Part shown: positions 45,536 to 56,493 of the stretch, piece by piece | Layout of the letters: the number at the start of each line of letters is the position of its first letter | Position numbering within the stretch: position 1 is the stretch's first letter | NCBI GenBank assembly: GCA_030063045.1 | Contig: JAQSEB010000019.1 | Span: forward strand, 186,001 to 250,000 | DNA from: Pratylenchus scribneri | Taxonomy: Eukaryota > Nematoda > Chromadorea > Rhabditida > Pratylenchidae | Length of the DNA stretch: 64,000 bases | Reading direction: 5' to 3' | Program-made: the position numbers and the translations under genes | Notes under the pieces: generated by a model | What the model saw: only the letters and a program-made list of their open reading frames with translations | Told to the model about the DNA's origin: nothing | Databases searched by the model: none

Positions 45536-46312
45536 AATTAGCGACAAAATAACATCAAAAGCATTGGCCAATGTTGCAAATGCACCGAGTTAAGGCCAAA
45601 AATGGCCCAAAAATGCAATTTTAATAAAATCAACGGTTTTTCGACATAACTCGGTGAATACTCAATTTTGGCCAAAGATTTTGATGTCATTTTTTTAGCT
45701 AATTTCATGACTAATAAAATGCTATACACAATTCCATATCAACTTTACTCCTCCATCGGCACCAAACCTGTTTCATCCGCAAATGGTGGATCCGCAAAAT
45801 GCGGCTAGAGATTCTCTCACATCAATAAATTCCAAATCTATCTCGGCCAATCATTTCCCAGTCATTTCATTTTATTCCCTCTCATTCATCCATTAAACCC
45901 CTCATCATTAGTCTTTATCTTTACCACCCCCCATTCCCATTCTCACAATAACATTTGTCTCGAGTCTCAATTCTTCCTTTGGTTAAAAATCTCAACAATT
46001 GATTAAAATATTAAAACTTTTTTGCCATTAAGTTTAGCCTCTTTCTATTAAGCATTTTGGGTAGTTTTAGAAGATTTAAAGAACATTTTGTTTAATAGAG
46101 TTTCTGGCCATTAGGCTTTTTTAGTCAATAATCATCTGGGTAAGCGTTAAGTGCCGTACGCCCTGCGCCTTTATGCTTCTTATTCTTATAGTTCTTATTC
46201 TTTCACCGTTAATAACAAGGTTGTGACTCTGCTGCTGCACTGGAGAGGCATTCTCCATTCACCTTCACCATTCCCATCTTCCAACTTCCAATTTCCAATA
46301 AAAGAAGTAAAA
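45536..46312. other. Intergenic, no gene seen
   Basis: Pyrimidine-rich stretches near 45880-45960. A small inverted repeat (CCGAGTTAAGGCC... / ...AACTCGGTG) occurs at 45585-45655. No gene. Confidence 0.4.
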
Positions 46313-48030
46313 GGCGCGGCTATTCAAAATGAAGAATGTTCAAAATGAAGAATCCCCTAAAAACGTTCAAAATCAAGAATCCTATATAAATGCTCAAAAT
46401 GAAGAATGCTCAAAATAAAGAAAGTTAAAAATGAAGAATCCCCTAAAAATGTTCAAAATCAAGAATCCTATATAAATGCTCAAAATGAAGAATGCTCAAA
46501 ATAAAGAAAGTTAAAAATGAAGAATCCCCTAAAAATGTTCAAAATCAAGAATCCTATATAAATGCTCAAAATGAAGAATACCTTAAAATGGTCAAAACGA
46601 AGAATTTTTAAAATTATAATTAAAAAAGCTTAGAAAGTGTTTTCTGGGGTAATTTTTGACGCTGATTTCAAATCTGATGTCCATTTCGCTATATCTATAC
46701 ATTCTAAACATAAATGATGGAAAAATTTATTTATTCTTGTTTTAAATAAAATAAATGGATGATGGAAATCAAAATTGTGACGTAGAAAGAAAAACAAATA
46801 TAATAATGATGGATTGGCAAGGATAAATTGGCAAAGTTGGATTGAAAGAATAAAATAAATAAATGATGATTAAATAAATGGAATGGATTAATTGGAGGGG
46901 GCCGTTGATGTGGATGGTGAATCAAAATGAAGATATTCCCCATTGCGACGTTGATATGGCCGGAAAGTTGCATTTGATTCTTGGGAAATTTGGTCTTCTT
47001 CGGTGGCAATCACTTCTTCTTCTTCATATTGATGCTCGGCCCTTTCATATTCATCCAAAAATGTGCTCAAATCGTCTCGATTGAAATAATCATTTTGATC
47101 TTCTTCATTGAAAAAAGAATCCATCCTTTCTTCTTCATCTTCCAATGTTCGATCTGCCTCAACATTGTTGAAGGGTGGATCGCGCAGTCCATTGGCATAA
47201 TTTCGCATCTGAATTTTTTTTTATTTTATGAAATTTTAATTTATTTATTCAAAACTTACGATTATTCCCAAAAGTGTGACCATTTTGAGCAAATCTCCAT
47301 CGTCGTCCTGATTGAAATCCGGATCGCCCAGGATCAGACTCACGCGATAATGGCCGTCGCGTGGCAACGCACTGTCGAGCATTTGAAATAATTATTTCCG
47401 TGGCTCTTCACATAACGGTATCCTTTTAAATATAATTTTACATAAATGAATTAATCCAAATAATAAACCTCCATGCCAAAGAGCAATTCCCCCTTTGTTT
47501 GTTGGCCCCACTTCAAATTCAATCAGCTCATCAATTGCTTCCACTTCTCCGGGTTCATTGTTTTCATCCACGCCGACCACATCAATTTGTTCATTGTTGT
47601 TCTGTTCGTTGACCAAAACCGAAGTTTCATTCAATTCATTTGATAATGGCCGTTGTCGTTTGCGCTTTTGTAGTTGTTGGAATTTGTCTCGAATATCCAT
47701 TTTTAGTTTTTTATTTTGTTGGATTGCTGGAATGAAAAAATTTGATAAGAAATTAAATATTTGTTTTTAAAAAAAATATAATTGGCCACATTCGGGTTCG
47801 AGAGGAATCGATTCATATATTAATTGCCTATTTTTTTATGAAATTATATGGGAAATATAAAAATTCTTCATTATAAACATTTTTAGCTGATTCTTTATTT
47901 TGAGCATTCTTCATTTTGAGCATTTATATAGGATTCTTGATTTTGAACATTTTTAGGGGATTCTTCATTTTGAACTTTCTATATTTTGAGCATTCTTCAT
48001 TTTGATCATTCTTTATTTTGACTATGCGCC
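46313..48030. mobile_element. Inverted-repeat-bounded element carrying a FLYWCH gene
   Basis: Left block 46313-46615: GGCGC, then TCAAAATGAAGAAT-type words and nearly three copies of an 80-base unit (CCCCTAAAAATGTTCAAAAT, CAAGAATCCTATATAAATGC...). Right block 47868-48030 is the inverse (GCATTTATATAGGATTCTTG, ATTTTTAGGGGATTCTTCAT...) and ends GCGCC. Between them lies a single spliced minus-strand gene with a FLYWCH finger. FLYWCH domains are known from Mutator-like transposons, so this looks like a non-autonomous element that captured or retained a DNA-binding gene. Target duplication not seen. Confidence 0.6.
46888..47700 (-). CDS. FLYWCH zinc-finger acidic protein, one frame break
   Basis: Exons read leftward 47700-47469, 47422-47270, 47208-46888. 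N-terminus: MDIRDKFQQLQKRKRQRP (basic), then an acidic linker and FEVGPTNKGGIALWHGG; exon 2 gives YRYVKSHGNNYFKCSTVRCHA, the FLYWCH core (Cys pair, aromatic residues), after which a one-base shift near 47345 is needed to continue DGHYRVSLILGDPDFNQDDD into exon 3. The usual HxH is not clear (DPDF at that place). Exon 3 encodes a very acidic tail (TLEDEEERMD, HQYEEEEVIATEEDQ) ending at 46888. With the shift corrected all splice phases agree. Probably a nuclear DNA-binding protein; lies inside a repeat-bounded element and may belong to it. Confidence 0.55.
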
Positions 48031-49663
48031 AAAAAAAGTGGAAGAATTGCTTATTTTTCACAATAATTTTTGTCTTCATTATCAATATCATCTTAAGAAG
48101 TGATCATCTGGAGATCTCTGGAGTCTGGACCTCCATATTCTTTTACAGCGCTCCCATTTTTCTTGATTTCATTGTAATGGAACAAAAATCTTTAGTATTT
48201 TTACGATAGAATTCCCTTATATAATTTAAGAATTTCCTAGTGCATTTGATGAGTCATATTATTCCACAGGCAAATTTCACCATTCCCATTCTCCCATTTA
48301 TTTATTTCTTATTTCTTTCTCACTCAGATCAGAAAATGGAAAGCCAAGCCAAAAAAGTACCATAAGAAAAAAGTAGGTCATCCATCAAATTTTCTGTCCT
48401 CTTAATTCCACCCAAATATGTATTTGCCTCCAAATTCCTTCCATTTGCCATATTTTATCTGAGAATGAATATTTTAAAATTGGCATATTCGCTCAAGCAT
48501 TTTTTTATCTCTTTTTCTATAGGTTGCTCCTCTTTTTTTGTCAACTCATCGACAACATTTCTTCTATTTATATACCCTTTCTATAACAAAATGTAAAAGA
48601 ATATATTTTTTATCGAATTTTTTATTAGCTTTCAATCCATTAAATCACTTTTTGTCAATTTTCTTCTATTCCTACAAACATATCTATCTACCTATTCTAG
48701 GAAAAAGGGACGTCAATGTAAAAAAGGGAAGAATTGTTTGTATTTTTCACATTCATAATCTTCTTTGTAATGCATCATCAATATCAATATTAGAAGCATT
48801 TAAGGATGAGTCATTTGTTTAATTTTTCCTCAAACTATATTTTTTCCTTATATATGTAGCAATTTTCTTAATAAATTTTGTCAAACTCTCAGTCAGTCCA
48901 GAGATATAATGCCCTTGAGCGTTTTTCATCAATTTCTAAAAAAGTTATTCAATGATGGTATTGAAAAAATTATAGCTTTAATTTACTAATAAAAAAATTA
49001 AAAAGTACATTTCTAGAGGTAATTTCTTATCATAATTTCCACCCTCACAGCTGAGATAAAAAAAAACAATTAACTTAAAAAACAAATAACTTATAGTAAT
49101 ATTATTCCACAATATCCAATTAAAAATCTACTCCAAATTTTTTCGCATTTGTTTTTATTCTAACCTTTTCCAAGCCCATTTGCAATATTTCACACCCTCA
49201 GTCAGGCCAAATTCCAATAAAAAGAATATTATTATAAATGAAAGGAATGATAATTGCGTAAGTTTATTCTCCACAAGAATGGAATGAAATGAGCGAAATG
49301 AATTAAGGAATGCTAAATTTAGAGTAGATGAATTCGAAGAGAAGCTGAATTTTCTTTTCAATTAGACAGGGGTGAATCACATTTTGTTTAACCTTCAGAT
49401 TCAGATAGATCATTCTAATTCTTCCACTCGTCTTCTACGCGATTGTTTTGTATAAAAATATTATTTTAATTCGAATTTCCTTTTTTGATTAATAATTTAA
49501 TCGCAGTTTCTATAATTTCATAGTTTACGTATACACAAATAAATTTTGTTTCGAGATTTTGACTTAAATTTTTCGTATTTTTTAAATTTTAAATTTACGG
49601 CTTTGCTTGAATGTTTAAATTGAGTGGTTGTTTAAAAATTCAATTTTACAGGGCCAAATTCAA
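48031..49663. other. Intergenic, no gene seen
   Basis: AT-rich 1.6 kb. Several 60-95-codon frames on both strands are hydrophobic AT-driven artefacts. 5' flank of the trypsin-like gene; no TATA box that I would defend. Confidence 0.4.
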
Positions 49664-52600
49664 ATGTGGATTTTCAACATTTTCTCAAAATTTTTTTTAT
49701 TATTTCAACAAATTTGGAATGGAGGAAATGATGGAAATGGAAATGTTGTTCAAAACATTCATCATAACATTGCCAATATCAACAACACAATATTTGCAAT
49801 AATTGGAAATGATGGAACAACAAATATTAAAAGCAACAATAATGGTGAACCGGAACAGCGTCAACAACAATGCGGCCATTCTCCATATTTGGATTTGCTG
49901 AAAGCAACAAAAGATGGACAATTAAAGGTATAGTATGAATGAAATATGAATTGTATGTATTTTGAATTTATGAATTATTTTATACTATAAAAAAATCAAC
50001 AACATTTTGGGTCAGAAAATTGATCAAAGGCTTCTTTTTTATTAAATTTGTTTTATAGGTTATTAATGGCGATCCTGTGAAGGACATTCGCCAATTTCCG
50101 TGGATGGTCAGCTTGGCTGTTAATTTATTGCCGATTCCTTTCCTCCCACGTGACTTTCTGTGTACAGGCACAATAATCAGTCGATGGCACATTTTAACCG
50201 CCGGTGAATTTGATTTTATCGACAAAAATAGAAAGAATTATATTAAATTAATTAATCTCCGATTAGACGATCAATCAATTTTTGAATTCTTTAAGAATTC
50301 TCAGTTAGTTAAGAATTAAATCGTTATAATTAAATTAGTTTTGTAACCGCATATTTTATAACCAGAATATTTTAACTATCAATTTTCATAATTGCCACAG
50401 GCCATTGTATTGGTGATTATTTTTTTCTCCATGGACATGGCTACAAAAACTGGCCTAAATTTCGAACTGGGGATTATCTGATTACTGCCGGTGTTTCGAA
50501 TCGAACCGACGTTAAGAGTGAAGGAGTTCAACAGGTAAAATTTATTAATTACGGGTATACTTTTGCTCTAGACGAGTATTTAAATAATTAGAGAATTGTA
50601 GCAATTTTACTATTTTTAATTGCTATAATTATAAAAATATTTAAAATTATAGTCAATGCAATGACACCATTTCTTTGGTTTTTAAAATTAAAAGCACGGC
50701 GCTAATGTAATGATTATTGTAAATATGAATGTTTACATATTTATTTTATTAACAAAATTACTAAATAAATAGTTTTCGGGTTGTATGTATATTTATATTA
50801 TCTCACAATTTGCATTCTGTATCAAATTTTTGCTGCCTATATAGGTACCATATTATAAGTATCATCCATGTAAAGCATAATGCTAATTTTTAGTCCCCAT
50901 TAAAAAACATTTTTTGACCTCTTTTTAAGGATTTACCATTCTAACTAATCTGTTTTCTGTGGGAATATATAAGTATAAGGAAGGGTCTCTAATCCAAATT
51001 AATAAAAAAATCGGGTTAGAGGACGTAATCCGAGTTTCACTAACCCAGCCGGAAATGAGAATAAGGCCCCTGCCCCTGGCCCGTATCTTAAAAACGAGGT
51101 AATGGTAAATTTACCAGTTACCAGCTTCTTTTTAGTGGTAAAATGTATATCTTAAAAATGTGGTAAATTTACCTCGAGTTTCTGGTAAGTTTACCTTGGT
51201 AAACGAACTAGTTACCAGCAACTTTTTTACCCTCATCTTAAAAAGAAGGTAACTGGTAAGTTTACTAGGAGAAGCTGGAAAATTTTAACCGCGATAGGGG
51301 GCTCGGTTATCATTTTACCAGCTTCTTTTAAAATTCATTAAAAATTCAGAAAAAATTGTAAAAATTCAAAATAAAATTTTTTCTAATAGAAAAGGCTCTC
51401 CTCTTTCAGAATATGTCAAATTACAAAATTTTTTATTGCCATTGAATATTAATTAATTTACTAACAATATATTTGTCTGTCTTTGCCATTAGATGAATAA
51501 ATAATTAAAAATTTACGAATATTTTATAAAATAAAATTATTTTAATATGTTATCTCATCAAATTCCAATTATTTTGTAATATATACTAGAATTAAAATAT
51601 AAACGCAAAAAAATTTCTGGCAAAAAAATTTGCAATTAACATATTCTGAAAGAGGGGAGTCTTTTCTATATGAATAAATTTTATTTTGAATTTTTAGAAT
51701 TTTTTCTGATTTTTTAGTGAATTTTAAAAGAAGTTGGTAAAATTTTTACCATTATATCTATCTTAAAAAGTTGGTAAAAGTAAACTTACTGGTAAAAAGA
51801 GAAGAATATGGTAAATTTTTTAAGATATGGATTTACCAGCAACTTCTGGTAAATTTACCCGGTATTTTTACCAGAGTAATTTTACTTGGTATTTTTACCA
51901 CATTTTTAAGATATCGCACCCTGCCTTGATATTAAAATTGGAATAAAAAGGAAAAAATAATCTATAAAGTAAAATGCATTATTGTTTTCAGATACGCTCG
52001 AAATGGTTAATACCACATCCAAAGGCTGCATTTACAATCGATTGGTCACCAGGCCCAGACATTGACATTCCCTTTCAGATTGTTCAAACGAATGATATTG
52101 CAATAATTGAAGTAATTTACAGCAGTAAATTATATAATGAATTAATACACTTTCAATTAGTGTTCGGCAAATGGGTTTTTTCGAGAACGAGAATTCTCGG
52201 AAAATCGAGAAATCGAAATTTCTCGGTTTCCCGGCAAATTGACCGAGACAAGACCGAGACCGATATTTCGAGAATTTCTCGGTCTCGAAATTTCTCGTCA
52301 AAAAAACCGATATCTCGCCGAGAAACGAGAAATTTTGAAAAAGCTTTAAAAATGGTTTAAAATTCAAAAAAAATTATTTAATTTTTTTTATACATTTTAA
52401 ATCCAATAAATAAAGATAAAATTGAACAATATTAAGAAAAAAAAATTAAATAATTGAATAAATACTAAGTATTCTGAAGTAATTTAAATAAATAGAAATA
52501 GATCGATTTCATAAAATTTCAATATTTGTAATTGATTATTGGGAGTGTCTTATTCAAAAATACAAGTTTTTCTGCTGTATCCGGATTTAATCTTTATCGG

Positions 52601-55393
52601 CGATAATTGAATACATCATTTGCCACAGTAAAAGTTTCCTCACTTGGCACGGAAGTGGCCGGAATTGATAAATGACGACGCACAATAGGGCTCAAATTTT
52701 TGAATTGTTTTTCATTTTCTTTCCAGAAATCCAAAGAATCATCCTCCAAATTTTGCAATGCTAATTTTCGATAAAATGCCAGTTCCAAGTCGAGTTCATT
52801 TGGCTGTTCATTTTCCTGCGAAGATGCTGGGCTTGCCTGGCTTGTTTTGACAAATTTATCCATTGATGTGCCATGCTCCATTTTTCTGTTGCTTTAATTG
52901 TTCATATTTAGCCAAATATTCTGGATGTTGTTTCAAATGGGCTTTTAATCCCGAAGTGTTGCCATCTTTTTTTTTTAACTTCGATTTGCATTCGTTGCAT
53001 TCGGCTTCATCTTTCGAAATTTTATTATAAAGGCCAATATTCCAGACTAAGCTCATTTTTCTAAAATTAATTTTTAATTTTGGTGAACAAATTTCAAAAA
53101 AATTATGATTAGAAAATTATTTAAATTAATAATTCTTTTATTTATAATTAAAAGTTAAAACAATTCGGATATTCTTATAAAAAATTTAAATATTCATGCA
53201 TGATTTAAAATTTCTCGTTTCTGGACATTTCTCGACGAGAATGAAGGTCGACCGAGACGATACCGAGAACGATATTTCGAGAAATTTCTCGGTCTCAAAA
53301 TTTCTCGGATTTCTGAAAAATTGACCGAGACGATACCGAGAACGATATTTCGAGAAATTTCTCGGTCGATATCTCGGATTTTCTCGCCGAGATATCGTCT
53401 CGTGCCGCACACTACTTTCAATTCATTCATCAGAGCTCGCTCCGCACGCCCAAAAATATTTATGAGAGCACCTTGGGCCTCTGGCCCGGTCCGCGCACCT
53501 TCGGCATTCACTTAAATAGGCCCATTTCCCACCTTAATCCCGATATTTTGGACCTTTATCCCACTTAATCCCCCTTTATCCGGATTAATACCGCCAATTC
53601 CAGGGCCTCCAGCTCGATATCCGCACGCGTTCGGCACGCTTCCCCTTCACTTTCGAGCCATTTCGTACTGACGAATGACGCGATCCAATAATTTATCAAT
53701 CAAAAAATAATATATTAAATTTTCAAATGGGAAAATATTTTTATGTCGACAAAATTGGGTTTTTTTACCGAAAAAATTAGTGCCTACTTGAAAAGTGTTG
53801 ATTTTATGTAACATTTACATTATTATTTCCAATCTCATTCCAAATTCATAGTTGAGTGAACCGCTGAATTTCACTGACAAAGTTCAACCAATTTGTTTGC
53901 CTGCAGATGACCAATCAGCCTTTGACAAAATTGGAATTGTTGCCGGATGGGGTGTAATTAACCGAAATGGTAATTTTATTTTAAATTATTTGCTTATATT
54001 ATTGTATTGTAATTTTAAATTTTCAGACATTGATCATCCGGATTCCCAATTGCATATTGGTCAAATGAAAATTGAACAGGATGCGTGCAAAAAGTTAGTA
54101 AATAAATTTATAATGGGTCAATACTCATTATTATAATTTTAATACATCAAATTTCCAATTGAAAAATATATTAAACTAAAAAATTTTGATACACAATTTT
54201 TGAGCCCATAAATCTTGTATCGCCCAAAATGTTATGTTATTAAGTAAGGCAAAGAGCTTATGATTATATTATGAGTTATGAGATGACAGTGTTCTGCTGG
54301 ATCAAAACATTTTCAAATTCAGACTTCTGGCATCAAATTCTGTGGAAAAAAAAATAGAAAAAATCTTTAATTTTGTTATATTAATTTTACTAATTCCAGT
54401 TATTCACTTTTTGAGCGGAAGCAACAATTTTGTAACTCAAGCCCTTTGTTATGTGAGTTAAAATAAAAATAAAATTTGAAAATAAATTATAAAAATTATA
54501 ATCATATGCAATGAAAAATTATTGGGATTCAACAAAATAAATATTCTCCAATCCTCATTTAAACACGAGGGGAAGTTCCCCGGAGTCACATTTTATGGAC
54601 CGAATTTTGAAAATCTTGTGAAAATTCACTCAAATTTTTTAAACAAGACCACTCTTTCGAAATGCACAATATTTTGGGAATTTTTTTAAAATTACTTATA
54701 TTTTGAAAAGATATTTAAAATTGTTTCCATTTTCATTTTAAAAAGCAAGTCAAAATATAGTGAATTTAAAAATTTGCTTGAATTTTGAAAATAATTTGAG
54801 AATTCGACGCATTTTCACAATTTTTTTAGGACCATATTTTCAATATCTATATCTATTCAAAATAGTATAGAACATTATTTTCAAAATTCTAATCTTTTTC
54901 ACAATATTTCGATACATTATTTTCAACATCTATTCAAAATAGTAGCAGAATATTTCGATACATTATTTTCAAAATCTAGTCAAAATGGAGAGGAAAAATA
55001 TGTTCAGAATTGGGATTAATTTCAACAATATGTTGCGGCCTAATTTTTATTATTATAATATTCTTAATATAATGCTTAAATTCATAATATCTTTACCTGT
55101 AATAATAAATTATAATTTTTATTAAATACTTTATAAATTCATCAGGGTGACAGTGGAGGCTTGATGATGGTCAAAATGAAAATAGAACCGAAGAAAGCAA
55201 CGAGGGAAAAAACGAACTATTATTGGACTCAAATTGGAATAAATTCACTGGGTAATGGAAAATACCCTTGTTATGCCCCAAGTAAATTTATTTACTTTTA
55301 AAAATTAATTTAATTTTTTTAGGTATTTTGACGCGTACAAGCTTTTATTGCGATTGGATTGCGAATGCAACTGGCATGAAATTATGCATTTAA
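49664..55393 (+). CDS. Trypsin-like (S1) secreted serine protease
   Basis: Nine exons: 49664-49927, 50059-50203, 50401-50534, 51992-52111, 53852-53969, 54027-54093, 54400-54452, 55146-55281, 55323-55393. MWIFNIFSKFFLLFQQIW is a signal peptide; an Asn/Gly/Gln-rich pro-region with one Cys (QQQCGHSPYLDLL) leads to VINGDPVKDIRQFPWMVSL, the atypical activation site region. Catalytic His: ILTAGHC across the exon 2/3 junction; Asp: NDIAIIE; Ser: GDSGG in exon 8. VQPICLPADD, VAGWG and a C-terminal Trp-Ile (CDWIANATG) complete the fold. All junctions agree except exon 7 to 8 (QQFCNSSPLL to GDSGG), where the phase is off; a small missed exon or indel is possible. Intron 3 contains a foldback element and intron 4 a hAT-derived element. 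Likely a digestive or secreted peptidase. Confidence 0.8.
51083..51913. mobile_element. Inverted-repeat element rich in GGTAAATTTACC
   Basis: Ends GTATCTTAAAAACGAGGTAA and the inverse (TACCACATTTTTAAGATAT). Each flank is dense in GGTAAA/TTTACC palindromes over about 200 bases, with a 400-base AT-rich middle that is itself partly mirrored (AAAATAAAATTTTTTCTAAT and inverse). In trypsin intron 3. Confidence 0.65.
52150..53422. mobile_element. Small hAT-derived element in trypsin intron 4
   Basis: Element 52158-53414 (1257 bp) flanked by a perfect 8-bp duplication CTTTCAAT (52150-52157 and 53415-53422). Tips TAGTGTTCGGCA and TGCCGCACACTA are inverse with one mismatch. Both subterminal regions are arrays of TTTCTCGGTCTCG-like words (CGAGAAATTTCTCGG palindromes). 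The interior holds a minus-strand reading frame with a BED finger and a hAT dimerisation tail but no catalytic core. Confidence 0.9.
52594..53056 (-). pseudogene. BED-finger plus hAT dimerisation protein, no catalytic core
   Basis: ATG at 53056 reads MSLVWNIGLYNKISKDEAEC, NECKSKLKKKDG, LKAHLKQHPEYL: a BED finger (C..C, H..H) of about 50 residues. After an A-run near 52885 the frame must shift by one; then FVKTSQASPASSQENEQ, LDLELAFYRKLAL and the hAT C-terminal signature HLSIPATSVPSEETFT with the NYRR end at the stop (52594). The roughly 400-residue RNase-H-like core of a hAT transposase is missing between the two parts. Either an internally deleted transposase or a short DNA-binding, dimerising protein that could act on the element's own CTCGG-rich ends. 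Confidence 0.75.
53520..53660 (+). repeat. TTAATCC-type degenerate repeat
   Basis: CACCTTAATCCCGATATTTT, CACTTAATCCCCCTTTATCC and GGGCCTCCAGCTC echo the interior of the foldback element at 9455-10989 and suggest a related, decayed copy. Confidence 0.5.
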
Positions 55394-56262
55394 AAAATTA
55401 AGCAATGAAGAATAAAGGGGGATAAATTCATTCATGAATTGTCATTTCATTTTAATCTGCTATTGATACCACAATTTGATTTACTTATCAAATTTCAAAA
55501 GTTTTAAATAATTTTTCTACCTATTTGGGCTTAATTTCACACTGAACACTGCACACACATGCTCAAAAAGCCAATTAAAAAGAGAAATATAAAGTAAAAA
55601 AAAATTTTAAAAGCTTTAATATTGTATTTCAACACGTTTTAAAAAAGCCAAGTTTTTGCTGGGTTTTTGAAAATTTTTGCCGGGTTTTTGGACTCGAATG
55701 CCGGGGTTTTGCATTTTGGAGATGGCATCCCTGGTTTGGAATTTGGAAATGGGATTTGGCAATTGTTCGAGGGAAATGTTTGGAATTTGGGAATGGGATT
55801 TGGAAATGGAAGAAAATCTGCTGAAGTCCAAAATGAAGGAGTCAAACGTCGAAAAAAGTCGGCAAAAGCAAAAGAACTTCAAGAAAGAATATGAAAATGC
55901 CCCACTTTTCTGCCTTTGCAGGCCATTTCTCCCTCCCTCCCTTCCCACTCGAATTAAAAATGTACAAATAACAAATGCCATTACAAATATTTATTTATTC
56001 TACGATTTTGACTATAGGATCCCGGACAACGACAGGTGCAATATAAAAATAAAAGTGATTGAATGACTACAATTTTTGGTGACTAAAAGGGAACTAAGCA
56101 TTTTGACTAAATTTGTGGGGAAAGGAGATTAACAAACCAAAAAGTGAGGGCACCCTGGGTCACAAAGGGATCATTCATCATGGCATCCATTCATTTCATA
56201 TTCATTCATTCTTTCGGGCATTCATTCTTCATTCATTCATTGTTCCATTCAGCAGGGTATAA
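55394..56262. other. Intergenic; contains a duplicate of the vitellogenin 3' flank
   Basis: 55640-55880 is a Gly-codon-rich degenerate repeat (TTTGGAATTTGGAAATGGGA). Bases 56015-56180 (GATCCCGGACAACGACAGGTGCAA... GGGCACCCTGGGTCACAAAGGGATCATT in pieces) match, with divergence, 58115-58300 just downstream of the vitellogenin stop codon. No gene. Confidence 0.55.
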
Positions 56263-56493
56263 AAATGAAGGATTTTCGGCACTTTATCGAGGCCTCTTGC
56301 CAAAGGGTAATTTTATTTTTATATTTCAATTATTGATTGATTTTGCTTTGAATTTTCAGTAATGCGTTTGGGCCCAGGCGGTGGAATTATGTTGGTCGTA
56401 TTTGAAAGTGTTTATGAATTTTTTTGGCAAAATACACATAAATTGAGGAAATTATTAAAAATTAGGCAATTATTATTCTCATCAAATTTTTAA
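56263..56493 (+). pseudogene. Last two exons of a mitochondrial carrier, SLC25A21-like
   Basis: Exons about 56263-56306 and 56360-56493, phases agree. Reads GYKNEGFSALYRGLLPK then VMRLGPGGGIMLVVFE and SVYEFFW, the sixth-helix region typical of the 2-oxodicarboxylate carrier branch (RLGPGG). The remaining five helices would need upstream exons, which are not visible in the preceding kilobases. So a C-terminal fragment: relic or transposed end of a carrier that imports 2-oxoadipate or related acids into mitochondria. Confidence 0.65.

Noticed and set aside
47495..47770. Plus-strand Ser/Thr-rich frame
   Set aside because: Antisense of FLYWCH gene exon 1, whose minus-strand reading continues through consistent splice sites.
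55616..55981. 121-codon frame (-) and overlapping plus frames
   Set aside because: Part of a degenerate repeat whose other units do not keep the frame.
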